Origin: Bordetella parapertussis
GTDB taxonomy: Bacteria; Pseudomonadota; Gammaproteobacteria; Burkholderiales; SG8-41
Assembly: GCA_945906815.1 (NCBI GenBank)
Contig: CAMDRT010000003.1
Coordinates: 146,766 to 210,765 of the forward strand
Length of the DNA: 64,000 nt
Direction: 5' to 3'
Translations under genes and position numbers: made by a program
In this document: piece after piece, positions 52,752 to 61,472 of the stretch
Numbering within the stretch: the stretch's first letter is position 1
How the letters are laid out: each line of letters begins with the position of its first letter
Notes under the pieces: model-generated
What the model saw: the letters and a program-made list of their open reading frames with translations, nothing else
Database searches by the model: none
Told to the model about the DNA's origin: nothing

Positions 52752-54080
52752 TTACAAAACATAACGCGCGAGGTCTTCGCTTTGCGCCAACGCCTGCAGA
52801 CGAGTGTCCACATACGCGCGGTCGATGGCAATGGTCTGATGCGACTGCCGGGTGGCGTTAAACGAAATATCCTCCAGCAGCTTTTCCATCACTGTATACA
52901 GCCGACGTGCGCCGATGTTCTCGGTTTTCTCGTTCACCTGCCACGCGATTTCGGCGAGGCGCTGGATGGCGTCCGCGCCGAATTCGAGTTTCACTTCTTC
53001 GGTGGCGAGCAGGGCTTCGTATTGCTTCACCAGACTGGCATGTGTGTTGGTGAGTATCTGCTCGAAATCGGATACCGACAGGCTCTTTAATTCAACCCGT
53101 ATCGGAAAGCGGCCCTGCAGCTCCGGAATCAAATCCGAGGGCTTGGCCAGATGAAACGCGCCGCTGGCGATAAACAAGATATGATCGGTTTTGATCATGC
53201 CGTACTTGGTGCTCACCGTGGTGCCTTCCACCAGCGGCAGCAAATCGCGTTGCACGCCCTGACGTGATACATCGGCGCCGGAGGTTTCCTGGCGCGCGGC
53301 GATTTTGTCGATTTCATCCAGAAACACGATGCCGTTTTGCTCGACGTTGTTCACCGCCTGCATCTTTAATTCTTCGTCGTTGACCAGCTTGCCCGCTTCC
53401 TCATCGGTGAGCAGGCGCATCGCCTCGTGCACCTTGAGTTTGCGCGTGCGCTTTTTGCTGGTGCCGATATTTTGAAACATACCCTGAATTTGCGCGGTCA
53501 AGTCTTCCATGCCCGGCGGCGCGAGGATCTCCATATGTGCCGGCGCAACCGAAACGTCGATCTCGATTTCCTTGTCGTCGAGTTCGCCTTGACGCAGCTT
53601 TTTGCGAAATTTCTGGCGCGTGATGCTTTCGCCTGCCTCGGCATTCACGCCCAAATCGCCTGCGGGCGGGGGCAGCAACACATCCAGCACGCGCTCCTCT
53701 GCCAGGTCTTCCGCCTGCCGCCGCACTTTGCGCGTGGCCTGGCTGCGCGCGTCCTTGATCGCGGTTTCCACCAGATCGCGAATGATGGTATCAACGTCGC
53801 GTCCGACGTAGCCGACCTCGGTGAATTTTGTCGCTTCTATTTTAATGAACGGTGCGTCGGCCAGCCGCGCCAGCCGCCGCGCAATTTCAGTCTTACCCAC
53901 GCCGGTGGGGCCGATCATTAAAATATTCTTGGGCGTAATTTCCTGACGCAACGGCTCGGCCACCTGCTGCCGCCGCCAGCGGTTGCGCAAGGCAATCGCC
54001 ACTGCGCGTTTGGCTTCGTCCTGACCGATGATATAGCGGTCAAGCTCGTGAACGATTTCCTGGGGGGTCATGGTTGTCAT
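52752..54080 (-). CDS. hslU: HslU, ATPase subunit of the HslUV protease
   Basis: AAA+ unfoldase of 442 residues. Walker A is GPTGVGKT at 57-64, the pore loop is GYVGRDVD, the I-domain follows, and Walker B is [12 protein letters not shown]. The end [11 protein letters not shown] inserts into HslV. ATG 54080 (or 54071) begins the family N-terminus [17 protein letters not shown]; the frame upstream runs through repeat DNA. It lies 70 bases after hslV. Confidence 0.97.
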   Translation of the reverse strand: MTTMTPQEIVHELDRYIIGQDEAKRAVAIALRNRWRRQQVAEPLRQEITPKNILMIGPTGVGKTEIARRLARLADAPFIKIEATKFTEVGYVGRDVDTIIRDLVETAIKDARSQATRKVRRQAEDLAEERVLDVLLPPPAGDLGVNAEAGESITRQKFRKKLRQGELDDKEIEIDVSVAPAHMEILAPPGMEDLTAQIQGMFQNIGTSKKRTRKLKVHEAMRLLTDEEAGKLVNDEELKMQAVNNVEQNGIVFLDEIDKIAARQETSGADVSRQGVQRDLLPLVEGTTVSTKYGMIKTDHILFIASGAFHLAKPSDLIPELQGRFPIRVELKSLSVSDFEQILTNTHASLVKQYEALLATEEVKLEFGADAIQRLAEIAWQVNEKTENIGARRLYTVMEKLLEDISFNATRQSHQTIAIDRAYVDTRLQALAQSEDLARYVL

Positions 54081-54081
54081 G

Positions 54082-54150
54082 GGGTGAGGCGTGAGAGGTG
54101 AGGCGTGAGGCGTCAGGGTAGGGTCGCGGTTGCCCCTCACACCTAACGCT
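54082..54150. repeat. GTGAGGC-type repeat hairpin, hslV-hslU gap
   Basis: GGTGAGGCGTGAGAGGTGAG then GCGTGAGGCGTCAGGG on the left, and CCCCTCACACCTAACGCTTC on the right, inverted. It fills nearly all of the gap between the two protease genes. Confidence 0.65.
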
Positions 54151-54693
54151 TCACTCCAAGACCTCGATCACATGCTGCTGATTGGTATAAATACAAAGGT
54201 CACCGGCAATTTCCAGTGATTTCTTCACGATATCGCGCGCTGCAAGATCGGTATTTTCCAGCAACGCGCGCGCGGCTGCCTGTGCAAATGAGCCACCGCT
54301 GCCGATGGCGACGATGCCAAGCTCCGGCTCCAGCACGTCGCCCACGCCGGTGATGATCAGCGTATGCTCGCGATCGGCCACGGCGAGCATCGCTTCGAGA
54401 CGGCGCAGCATGCGATCGGTGCGCCAATCCTTGGCCAGTTCCACTGCCGAGCGCATCAGGTTGCCCTGATGTTTTTCGAGCTTGGCCTCAAACCGTTCGA
54501 ACAGAGTGAACGCATCCGAGGTGCCGCCGGCAAAACCGGCGAGAATTTTGTCGTGATACAGGCGGCGGATTTTGCGCGCGGTGGATTTCACCACCACGTT
54601 GCCGAGCGTGACCTGGCCGTCGCCGCCGAGTGCCACAACGTTGCCGCGCCGCACCGAGAGTATGGTGGTGCCGTGAAAGACTTCGGGATTCAT
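54151..54693 (-). CDS. hslV: HslV, peptidase subunit of the HslUV protease
   Basis: Proteasome-like threonine peptidase of 180 residues. The mature N-terminal nucleophile is a threonine in [12 protein letters not shown], exposed after removal of the short prosequence MNPEVFHG. Further family segments are [15 protein letters not shown]-like [17 protein letters not shown] and [16 protein letters not shown]. It assembles with HslU encoded just downstream. Confidence 0.97.
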   Translation of the reverse strand: MNPEVFHGTTILSVRRGNVVALGGDGQVTLGNVVVKSTARKIRRLYHDKILAGFAGGTSDAFTLFERFEAKLEKHQGNLMRSAVELAKDWRTDRMLRRLEAMLAVADREHTLIITGVGDVLEPELGIVAIGSGGSFAQAAARALLENTDLAARDIVKKSLEIAGDLCIYTNQQHVIEVLE

Positions 54694-54775
54694 GGAGTTT
54701 ACGCAGAAAGATTTCGGCTAGATGCGGCCGAATGCAGGCTATTCAAGGAGGGGCTCACCGAGCATTATATCCCCG

Positions 54776-55468
54776 CTACTCCACCTTGAAGACGATGGGC
54801 ACGACGTAGGGCGCTGCCACCGGCTGTGCGGCCTGGCGCGCGGGCACAAAGCGCCATGATTTCACCGCGCTGAGCGCAGCCTCATCCAGCGATGGATGGC
54901 CGCTGGATTTTTCAAGTCCCACGCTGGCAGCCACACCTTCCACCGTAACCCACACCCGAACCAACACCGTGCCCTGGTCGCCACGCCGCCGTGCCGCCAA
55001 CGGATAGGGCGGGCGCGGATTGTTGAGGTACGCGGCGTCCGAACGCGGCGGCGTGACGGTTACAGCCGTGGGCGCAGGCGCGGCGGGTTGCGGGCGTAAC
55101 ACATCAGGTGGCGGCGCAGGCTTTTGTTCCGGCACCACGCTTGCGGCAGGCGCCGGTGGTGCCTCAGGTGACGAGGTCAGTATGGCCGCGGTTCGCGGCG
55201 GCTCGGCAGGGCGCACTTCGCGCGGCTGTGTCTTTGGATGTGCTGGTGGCGCGGGCCGCGTTGCCATCGGCAAAGGCGTGGGCGGCACGAGTTTCGGTGG
55301 CGGTGCTCTAAGTTCAACCATCAGCGGAATCGGCGGCATATCCTTGGGCGCCCGCCCGCCCTGCACTAGCGTGAGCAGCAGCAAGTGCGCAGCCGCACTG
55401 CCCGCCAGGCACCACCACAGCAGCAGGGTGTTTCCCGGGTGAATTTTTTGCGTCGCGTCCAGGGCCAT
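54776..55468 (-). CDS. TonB-family energy transducer
   Basis: Inner-membrane protein of 230 residues linking the proton motive force to outer-membrane receptors. One N-terminal helix (TLLLWWCLAGSAAAHLLLLT), a long Pro/Ala-rich periplasmic spacer at about 45-150, and a C-terminal TonB domain with PPYPLAARRRGDQGTVLVRV and LDEAALSAVKSWRFVPA. ATG 55468 is preferred to the adjacent TTG. No ExbB, ExbD or TonB-dependent receptor is in the window. The metal-like gene set follows directly downstream on the reading side at lower coordinates of hslV. Confidence 0.88.
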   Translation of the reverse strand: MALDATQKIHPGNTLLLWWCLAGSAAAHLLLLTLVQGGRAPKDMPPIPLMVELRAPPPKLVPPTPLPMATRPAPPAHPKTQPREVRPAEPPRTAAILTSSPEAPPAPAASVVPEQKPAPPPDVLRPQPAAPAPTAVTVTPPRSDAAYLNNPRPPYPLAARRRGDQGTVLVRVWVTVEGVAASVGLEKSSGHPSLDEAALSAVKSWRFVPARQAAQPVAAPYVVPIVFKVE

Positions 55469-55501
55469 CAAATACTATGCATACAGATACCCCAGCGGGG
55501 A

Positions 55502-56035
55502 CTACTTGCCGCCGGTGAGCACCGCGTCGGTGAGCCGGTAATACAGCCCCATCGGATCGTCTTTGAGTACCGCGAGCTTTCCTTTGAGCAGTATCGGCTC
55601 GAAGCCGTATTTGACCGCTGACTTGGCTTGCACTTCGACCATTTGCTCCGGTCCGCCGGGCAAACAGAACCCGCACGACGGCGGCAGCGCGGTGAGTATG
55701 AAGCGCACCTGCTTCTCACCCATGTCCAGCGGCATCATGAAACCCTGAATCTGGACTTCTTTTTTGTCGAGCGCCGCAATCGACTTGGCGAATTCCGGCA
55801 CGAACTTGTCTTTTTGTTTGACCGGCTTGACTTCGCCCAGCATTTTCCAGGACAGCACGCCCTTCATTTCGGGCAACGGCTTGTCGGCCCACTGCGCCTG
55901 GTTTTGTGCATCGGCCAGGGGGTCTTTGGCATAAACGTCTTTGCCCGCAGCAGGGCCTTTTTGCTGCGCCCACGCTGCAGCAGACGCGCCCAGCGTCAGC
56001 GTAAAAACTGCGGCCAGGAATTTCATCGTGTTCAT
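55502..56035 (-). CDS. DUF3299 periplasmic protein
   Basis: A 177-residue exported protein. AAGGAG lies 7 bases before ATG 56035, and the signal peptide ends AAWAQ at about residue 24. The DUF3299 core has VQIQGFMMPLDMGEKQVRF and PPSCGFCLPGGPEQMVEV; the Cys-x-x-Cys pair could bind metal or copper. Function is unknown; in vibrios a DUF3299 gene belongs, as I recall, to a zinc-regulated gene cluster with a MacB-like ABC transporter. Confidence 0.85.
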   Translation of the reverse strand: MNTMKFLAAVFTLTLGASAAAWAQQKGPAAGKDVYAKDPLADAQNQAQWADKPLPEMKGVLSWKMLGEVKPVKQKDKFVPEFAKSIAALDKKEVQIQGFMMPLDMGEKQVRFILTALPPSCGFCLPGGPEQMVEVQAKSAVKYGFEPILLKGKLAVLKDDPMGLYYRLTDAVLTGGK

Positions 56036-56139
56036 TGCTTGCTCCTTCGGGTGAACCGCCTGCTGCGGGAGCATACCCGCAATCACATTTCTGTCAATAA
56101 CATATTGTTTTTATTGTCTATTTTGCAAGCGCTGGTGCA

Positions 56140-56406
56140 TCAATGCTTATGCCGCATGCCGCACAGCTTGCCCACACCCAGGCCTTTGCAGTCTTTGGTG
56201 AGTTGCGCATGGCATTGCTTTTCGCTGTTGCCGCTTTGCAAACACTTGGCGGCGGCGGTATGCGCGTCGGCCATCGCCAGATGATCCTGAACGTCTTTTT
56301 GCACTTGCGCTGCGGTATGCGGATTTTCCTGCTTTTTTTCCTGCGCCCACACGGGCGCGCTCATCCACAGGGCCGTCAGCACGATAAAAATTAAACGCAC
56401 GCTCAT
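56140..56406 (-). CDS. Small exported His/Cys protein
   Basis: An 88-residue secreted protein with GGGAGG before the ATG and a signal peptide ending VWAQ at about residue 22. The mature part has four cysteines (AAKCLQSG, KQCHAQ, KDCKGLG, KLCGMRHKH) and histidines at HTAAQ, DHLAMADAH and the C-terminal HKH, which suggests metal binding. No family is recognised. It sits between the ABC permease and the DUF3299 gene and is likely cotranscribed. Confidence 0.78.
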   Translation of the reverse strand: MSVRLIFIVLTALWMSAPVWAQEKKQENPHTAAQVQKDVQDHLAMADAHTAAAKCLQSGNSEKQCHAQLTKDCKGLGVGKLCGMRHKH

Positions 56407-56452
56407 GTGGCGCCTCCCATTGTCCGCATTGTCAGAATTGTCCGCTATGACA

Positions 56453-57664
56453 CTAGCCGCGCGCCAAAGTGCCTGCGATGTCCGTGCGATAGGCGCGCCA
56501 CGCCGGAATCAATGCCGCGACCACACCCACGCCCGCCGCCAGCGCCAGCACCCACCATTCGGCCGCAACCCAGGTCCAGCCGGTGACCGACACCTGTTGT
56601 GCCGCTTTTAATGCGTAGCCCAGCAATTCCGCCAGTACATGGCCCAGCACGATGCCGAGCACGCCGCCGATCAGTGCCAGCAGCAAACCTTCGAACAGCA
56701 ATAACATCATCAACGTCAGCGGACGCGCCCCCAGCGTGCGCATCACCGCCAGATCGTAGCGCCGCTCATTCAGCGCATTGTACAGCGCGATGAATACCGA
56801 CAACCCGGCGCTGAACACCAGTACCAGCGCAAAGCCGCGCAGCACCTCGACACCCACGCCGATGATGCTGAACAGGCGCGCGGTTTCATAGGCAGGCGAG
56901 GCCGCCTGCAGCGCAGAATTATTGTTCACGTAGCGCGGCAGCATCGCGGCGGCGATCGGTGACGCGTATTGCAGCAACAGCGCGGTGTACTCTTTTTCTT
57001 CTTCTTTCATCGCGTTGGCGATGTCACTGATATCTTTAATCTCCAGGTGCGAAGCGTGCATCGCCCACACGCTTTCCACGCTACAAATCACCAGCCGGTC
57101 GAGCACCGAGCCGCCGCGCGCGAGTATGCCTGCCACCACATACGGATGCTCCTCGTGCGCATCGCCCTTATCGCCCAGCCCATGCGCGCCGTGAAATTTG
57201 TCGCCGAGTTTCAGGCCGCTACGTTGCGCCACTTCCGCCCCGATCACCGCTTCCAGCGGTTTTTCCCAGCGCTTGCCGGAAGCAAACTTGGCGTCGTAAT
57301 GCGCCAGATAATCGTGCGTAGTGCCGACGATGCGCGCACCCTTGTAAGCATCACCCAGCGCCAGCGGAATCGCTTTTTTCACCATGCGGTGCTTGGCGAT
57401 TTCCAGCGCCTGCTGGTAGGGAATATTGCCCGTCGGCACGTCCAGGTGATAAATGCTCGACAAAATCACCTGCATCGGACTGCCCTTGGCGCCGATCACC
57501 AAGTCGATGCCCTGTGCGTCGCGCCGCATGCGCTGATCGAGTTGCGTGGTGGCGAGCAGCAACAACACGATCGTCGCCACCCCCAACGCCAACAGCAGAA
57601 TATTCAACAGCGTGTTGAGGCTGCGCGCTTTAAGATACGCAAAGCTGATGGTGGCGAGGTTCAT
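56453..57664 (-). CDS. ABC transporter permease (FtsX/MacB type)
   Basis: Inner-membrane protein of 403 residues with the MacB/FtsX layout: one N-terminal helix (TLLNILLLALGVATIVLLLL), a periplasmic domain of about 230 residues, and three C-terminal helices, the last before RTDIAGTLARG. The ATG at 57664 overlaps the stop of the ATPase gene (ATGA). Such permeases do mechanotransmission rather than classic substrate passage. A His-rich stretch, HGAHGLGDKGDAHEEHPY, lies in the periplasmic part. Confidence 0.88.
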   Translation of the reverse strand: MNLATISFAYLKARSLNTLLNILLLALGVATIVLLLLATTQLDQRMRRDAQGIDLVIGAKGSPMQVILSSIYHLDVPTGNIPYQQALEIAKHRMVKKAIPLALGDAYKGARIVGTTHDYLAHYDAKFASGKRWEKPLEAVIGAEVAQRSGLKLGDKFHGAHGLGDKGDAHEEHPYVVAGILARGGSVLDRLVICSVESVWAMHASHLEIKDISDIANAMKEEEKEYTALLLQYASPIAAAMLPRYVNNNSALQAASPAYETARLFSIIGVGVEVLRGFALVLVFSAGLSVFIALYNALNERRYDLAVMRTLGARPLTLMMLLLFEGLLLALIGGVLGIVLGHVLAELLGYALKAAQQVSVTGWTWVAAEWWVLALAAGVGVVAALIPAWRAYRTDIAGTLARG

Positions 57665-58314
57665 GCTGGCGCCGCCACCGCGGCTGAAGCCAGTTCGTAA
57701 TGATTCGCTACTCGCGCCTTGATGCGCTGGTCGTGGGTGGCAATCACCAGCGTTGCGCCACACGCAAGGGCTTGCGCCTGCAGCAAATCTAGCACCTGTA
57801 AACAGCGCGTATCGTCTAGATTCGACGTCGGTTCGTCGGCCAGCAACAGGCGCGGTTTATTCACTACCGCACGCGCTACCGCCACGCGCTGCGCCTGCCC
57901 GTGCGACAACTCATGCGGACGTGCGTGGGCTTTGTCGGCCATATCCAGACTGCCCAGCACCTCGCGCACCCGCGCTGCGTCCTGCGCCGCGCCTGCCAGG
58001 TATTGCGCCAGCAGTAAATTGTTCATCACCGAGAGGCTGCCGATCAGATGCAGGCGCTGCAACACGATGCCCACCTGTTTGCCGCGAAAACGATCCAGCG
58101 CGGAAGGCGTCAGTGCCAGCACATCCTGATCCGCCACCGTCACCTGTCCCGCAGTCGGGCGCAGTATGCCCGCCAGCACATGCAGCAGCGTGGTCTTGCC
58201 GCTACCCGAAGGCCCCAGCATCAGCCACTGCGCGCCCTGCTCGGCGTGCCACGACGCGACCTGCAGTGCCGCGGCGCTGTCATAGGCGTGGGTCAGGTTT
58301 TGAATGGAAAACAT
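57661..58314 (-). CDS. ABC transporter ATPase (MacB/LolD type)
   Basis: A 217-residue ATPase: Walker A GPSGSGKTT at 34-42, signature LSHGQAQRVAVARA, Walker B LLLADEPTSNLD. Its permease is encoded next with a 4-base overlap. With the small His/Cys protein and DUF3299 it forms a four-gene set that may serve metal handling in the envelope. Confidence 0.92.
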   Translation of the reverse strand: MFSIQNLTHAYDSAAALQVASWHAEQGAQWLMLGPSGSGKTTLLHVLAGILRPTAGQVTVADQDVLALTPSALDRFRGKQVGIVLQRLHLIGSLSVMNNLLLAQYLAGAAQDAARVREVLGSLDMADKAHARPHELSHGQAQRVAVARAVVNKPRLLLADEPTSNLDDTRCLQVLDLLQAQALACGATLVIATHDQRIKARVANHYELASAAVAAPA

Positions 58315-58342
58315 TTTGGGTTACTGCTGAGGGAGGGGCATT

Positions 58343-59332
58343 CTACCGTGCCATTCCCAATTCCGTCAGCACCGCTTTCATGTCGGCGTAATCTTTGTCG
58401 AGGTCTTTTCGAAATTGTGCACTGGTGACGAAATCATCCGACCAGTAGTTGCGCTCCAGCTCGTTTTTCCACTCCGGGCTGTGCGCTGCTTTGCGCAGCG
58501 CGTTTTCCCAGTAGGCTACCTGTGCCGCGGTGAGGCCCTTCGATCCCACGATTGAACGCCAGCCGCCGTAGACCAGATTTACCCCTTGTTCTTTCCACGT
58601 CGGCACGCTGGCGAACACACCGGGCAGGCGTTTATCCGCCGACACCCCTAGCACACGCAGGCGGCCGCTTTGCATATGCGCGGCTACATTACCGGCTGCG
58701 GTGGTGACCAGGTCAAGATGCGCACCCATCAATGCGGTCACCGCTTCGGCCGAGCCTTTGAATGCCACGGGTTTCAAATCGCGTGGGCTGCCGCCGGCCG
58801 ATTTCATCAGCAGGCCTGCCGCAATATGGTTGTGGCTGCCCAGCGTGGTGGCGAAGCCGAGGGCGATCGATTGCGGGTCCTTCTTCAGGCGCTCAATCAG
58901 TTCCTTGCCGGTTTTGAGCGGCGCGTTGGCGTTTACCGCAAACACCACGTAGTCGTTGAACAGCGAGGCAATCGGCGTGAAGTCGCGGTAGCTCAGTTTG
59001 CTGGCGCCGACGATATGGCCGCTGAGCAGCCCGGTCGTGCCCACCAGCAGGTAATGTCCGTCGCCCACGTGCTGATTCATGTAGGCGTAACCTATGTTGC
59101 CGCCGCCGCCGGGTTTGTTCACCACCGTCAGCGTGGTGGGTACGAGTTTCAGTTCATGCAGTAATTTCTCGATCGAGCGTCCGGTCTTGTCGTTGCTGCC
59201 GCCGGGCGCGGAGGTCACCACGATCTCGACATTTTTGGTGGGCACCCACGCCGGTTGCGCCCACGCGCCAGTGCCGTGCAGCAGGCCCGGCAGCAGAAAA
59301 AACGTGGTTAAGGTTTTGGAAAAATAGTTCAC
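58343..59332 (-). CDS. Bug-family solute-binding protein 9 (NDK subtype)
   Basis: 329 residues, GTG start with GGGAG upstream, signal peptide ending AWAQ at about residue 26. It has TSAPGGSNDKTGRSIEK, GGGGNIGYAYMNQHVGD, DFTPIASLFNDYVVFAVNAN and FKGSAEAVTALMGAHLDLV. It is highly similar to the adjacent gene and to the one at 4.3 kb. Lack of any TctAB neighbour means it must share a transporter encoded elsewhere. Confidence 0.88.
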   Translation of the reverse strand: MNYFSKTLTTFFLLPGLLHGTGAWAQPAWVPTKNVEIVVTSAPGGSNDKTGRSIEKLLHELKLVPTTLTVVNKPGGGGNIGYAYMNQHVGDGHYLLVGTTGLLSGHIVGASKLSYRDFTPIASLFNDYVVFAVNANAPLKTGKELIERLKKDPQSIALGFATTLGSHNHIAAGLLMKSAGGSPRDLKPVAFKGSAEAVTALMGAHLDLVTTAAGNVAAHMQSGRLRVLGVSADKRLPGVFASVPTWKEQGVNLVYGGWRSIVGSKGLTAAQVAYWENALRKAAHSPEWKNELERNYWSDDFVTSAQFRKDLDKDYADMKAVLTELGMAR

Positions 59333-59344
59333 GACATCTCCCGG

Positions 59345-60322
59345 TTATTTCGCCAATCCGACATCCACCAGCACTTTTTTTGTATCCGCATAATCTTTTT
59401 CCAGTTCTTTTCTGAACTGCGCACCAATGGCAAAATCCTCGAGCCAGTAATTTTTTTCCAGATCGAATTTCCAACCAGGATTTTGCGCCACCTTGCGCAT
59501 TGCATCTTCCCAGAACGCCAACTGCGCGGCGGGCAGATTGCGCGGGCCGAACACGCCGCCCCAACTGCCCGACACCACGTCGTGGCCGAGCTCCTTCCAC
59601 GTCGGCACCTGCGCCAGCGCGCCGCCAAAGCGCCGCGGCGTGGCGGCCGCGAGCACGCGCATGCGCCCCCCGCCCAGATGCACCACCGAATTGATGGCGC
59701 CGAGGATCGCCACATCGATGTGCCCGCCGAGCAATGCGCTGACGGCTTCGGCGGAACCTTTGAACACCACGGTTTTAAGATCGCGCGGGCTGCCGCCCAC
59801 AGCCCGGATCAACATGCCGGCGCCGATGTGACGGCTGTTGCCAAACGCGCTGGCGAAGCCGATCGACAGCGACTGCGGCTTGGTTTTCAAGCGCTCCAGC
59901 AGATCCTGGCCGGTCTTGAGTGGCGAATCCGCATGCACGGCGAACACGATGTAATCGTTCATCAGCGAAGCGATCGGCGTGAAATCCGTGTAATTCATGT
60001 GGGAGGCGCCGATGATGTGATTGCTGATCATGGTCGAGCCGCCCAGCAGCAGATAGTGGCCATCGCCGGGACGCTGATTGGTGTAGGCCATGGCGATGCT
60101 GCCGCCGCCGCCCGCCTTGCTGACGACCGTCATCGAGGGGGATATCAGTTTGGTCTCGGCCAACGCCTTTTCGATTTCGCGCGCGCGCTTGTCGTTGCTG
60201 CCGCCGGGCGCGGAGCCGTGAACGATCTCGACATTGCGTAGCGGCACCCACGCTTGAGCGTGGCTTGCCGAGGCGTAAACTGCGCTCAGCAGGGCAACCA
60301 ATAGGTATTTGTTTTTAAACAT
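59345..60322 (-). CDS. Bug-family solute-binding protein 10 (NDK subtype)
   Basis: 325 residues. ATG 60322 is chosen: AGAGG precedes it and a signal peptide ending SHAQ begins there. The loop reads HGSAPGGSNDKRAREIEK and the pocket FKGSAEAVSALLGGHIDVA. It lies 12 bases before the paralog and 55 bases after the acyl-CoA dehydrogenase pair, so receptor and enzymes are likely one transcription unit acting on the same acid. Confidence 0.88.
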   Translation of the reverse strand: MFKNKYLLVALLSAVYASASHAQAWVPLRNVEIVHGSAPGGSNDKRAREIEKALAETKLISPSMTVVSKAGGGGSIAMAYTNQRPGDGHYLLLGGSTMISNHIIGASHMNYTDFTPIASLMNDYIVFAVHADSPLKTGQDLLERLKTKPQSLSIGFASAFGNSRHIGAGMLIRAVGGSPRDLKTVVFKGSAEAVSALLGGHIDVAILGAINSVVHLGGGRMRVLAAATPRRFGGALAQVPTWKELGHDVVSGSWGGVFGPRNLPAAQLAFWEDAMRKVAQNPGWKFDLEKNYWLEDFAIGAQFRKELEKDYADTKKVLVDVGLAK

Positions 60323-60377
60323 ATTTCCTCTGAGACTACTGGCCGTAGAGGGGTTACGGCCAGTGGCCAGTATCCCG

Positions 60378-61472
60378 CTAGGCCGCACTCAACAGCGGCC
60401 AACACGCATCGGCGCCCGCTTGCTGCACCGCGCGCCCCAAGCGCAGGGCCCAATACACCTCGCTGCCGAATTCCTCGCGCCACGCCAGTGCGCGCAGGGT
60501 GAAATGATGCAACGCATATTCGTCGGTGACGCCGATCGCACCATGTACCTGGTGGGTGATCGCCACCGCCTCGCGCGCCGCGTCTGCCGCGCGAATTTTT
60601 GCGGCAGCTATTGCCATCAGCACTTGCTGCGCCGCCCCGCTGCTGTGGTCGCGTGCCAGCCGTTCGACCACGCCCGCTGCGGAAAGCGCCGCCGCTACCG
60701 CTGCCGCGACTTCGCCGCCGCAACGCGCGAGCTCCTGCTGTAGCGCCTGAAATTGCGCAATCTTGCGCCCGAACTGGGTGCGTTGCCTGGCGTATGCGCA
60801 GGCCAGATCGAGCGCGCGTTCGAGCGCACCGCTGATTTGCACGGCACGCAGCAGTGCCCCGCGCGCATGCAGGTGCTCGCGCGTCATGCCGGCGCCGGCA
60901 GGCGCGGCTGCAACTGCAGTGACCTGGTCGAGCAATACCTCGTCGCGTGGCTCATACCCCAGATTGCGTCCCGGCGTGATGCGGCATGCAGCGGCATCGA
61001 CCGCGACCACCATCCACCCGCAGGGTGCATCCGCCAGCAGTACCAGTTGGGTGGCGATGCGCGCGAACGGCACGCGCTTCAAGGTGCCCGACACGCGCCA
61101 CCTATTACCGTCCTGCGTAGCGGTCACGGTGTCGTCGAGCAGCGCGCCGATGCTCAGCGGCCCTTGCGGTACGCTCAGCCCTGCGCCTGAGAGTAGCCAA
61201 GCGGCGAGCGCCGTTTCAGCCAGCGGTACCGGCGCCGCATGACGTGCCGCGATACGCAGCAGTGCAGCGGCATCCGACAGCGTACCGCCCGCGCCACCCG
61301 CCTCTTCTGGCACGCCGACCAGTGGCAGTTGCGCGCGTTCCAGTTCTGCCCACAACGCCGCCGACCAGCCGTCTCGTTTGGCAGCGTCGAGCATTTTTTG
61401 AGTGACGTGATCGGTGAACAGACGTGTCGCCGCGTCGCACAGCATGGCACGAACGTCAGGCGAGGTATTCAT
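60378..61472 (-). CDS. Acyl-CoA dehydrogenase, beta-like subunit
   Basis: A 364-residue member that resembles the smaller partner of two-subunit acyl-CoA dehydrogenases (FadE27/29-like): weak FAD loop, no EGT-type catalytic glutamate, but the flavin-side helices ACAYARQRTQFGRKIAQFQ and HQVHGAIGVTDEYALHHF are kept. The ATG at 61472 overlaps the stop of the next dehydrogenase (ATGA); the longer frame is not used. The pair probably forms an alpha2-beta2 enzyme. Confidence 0.85.
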   Translation of the reverse strand: MNTSPDVRAMLCDAATRLFTDHVTQKMLDAAKRDGWSAALWAELERAQLPLVGVPEEAGGAGGTLSDAAALLRIAARHAAPVPLAETALAAWLLSGAGLSVPQGPLSIGALLDDTVTATQDGNRWRVSGTLKRVPFARIATQLVLLADAPCGWMVVAVDAAACRITPGRNLGYEPRDEVLLDQVTAVAAAPAGAGMTREHLHARGALLRAVQISGALERALDLACAYARQRTQFGRKIAQFQALQQELARCGGEVAAAVAAALSAAGVVERLARDHSSGAAQQVLMAIAAAKIRAADAAREAVAITHQVHGAIGVTDEYALHHFTLRALAWREEFGSEVYWALRLGRAVQQAGADACWPLLSAA

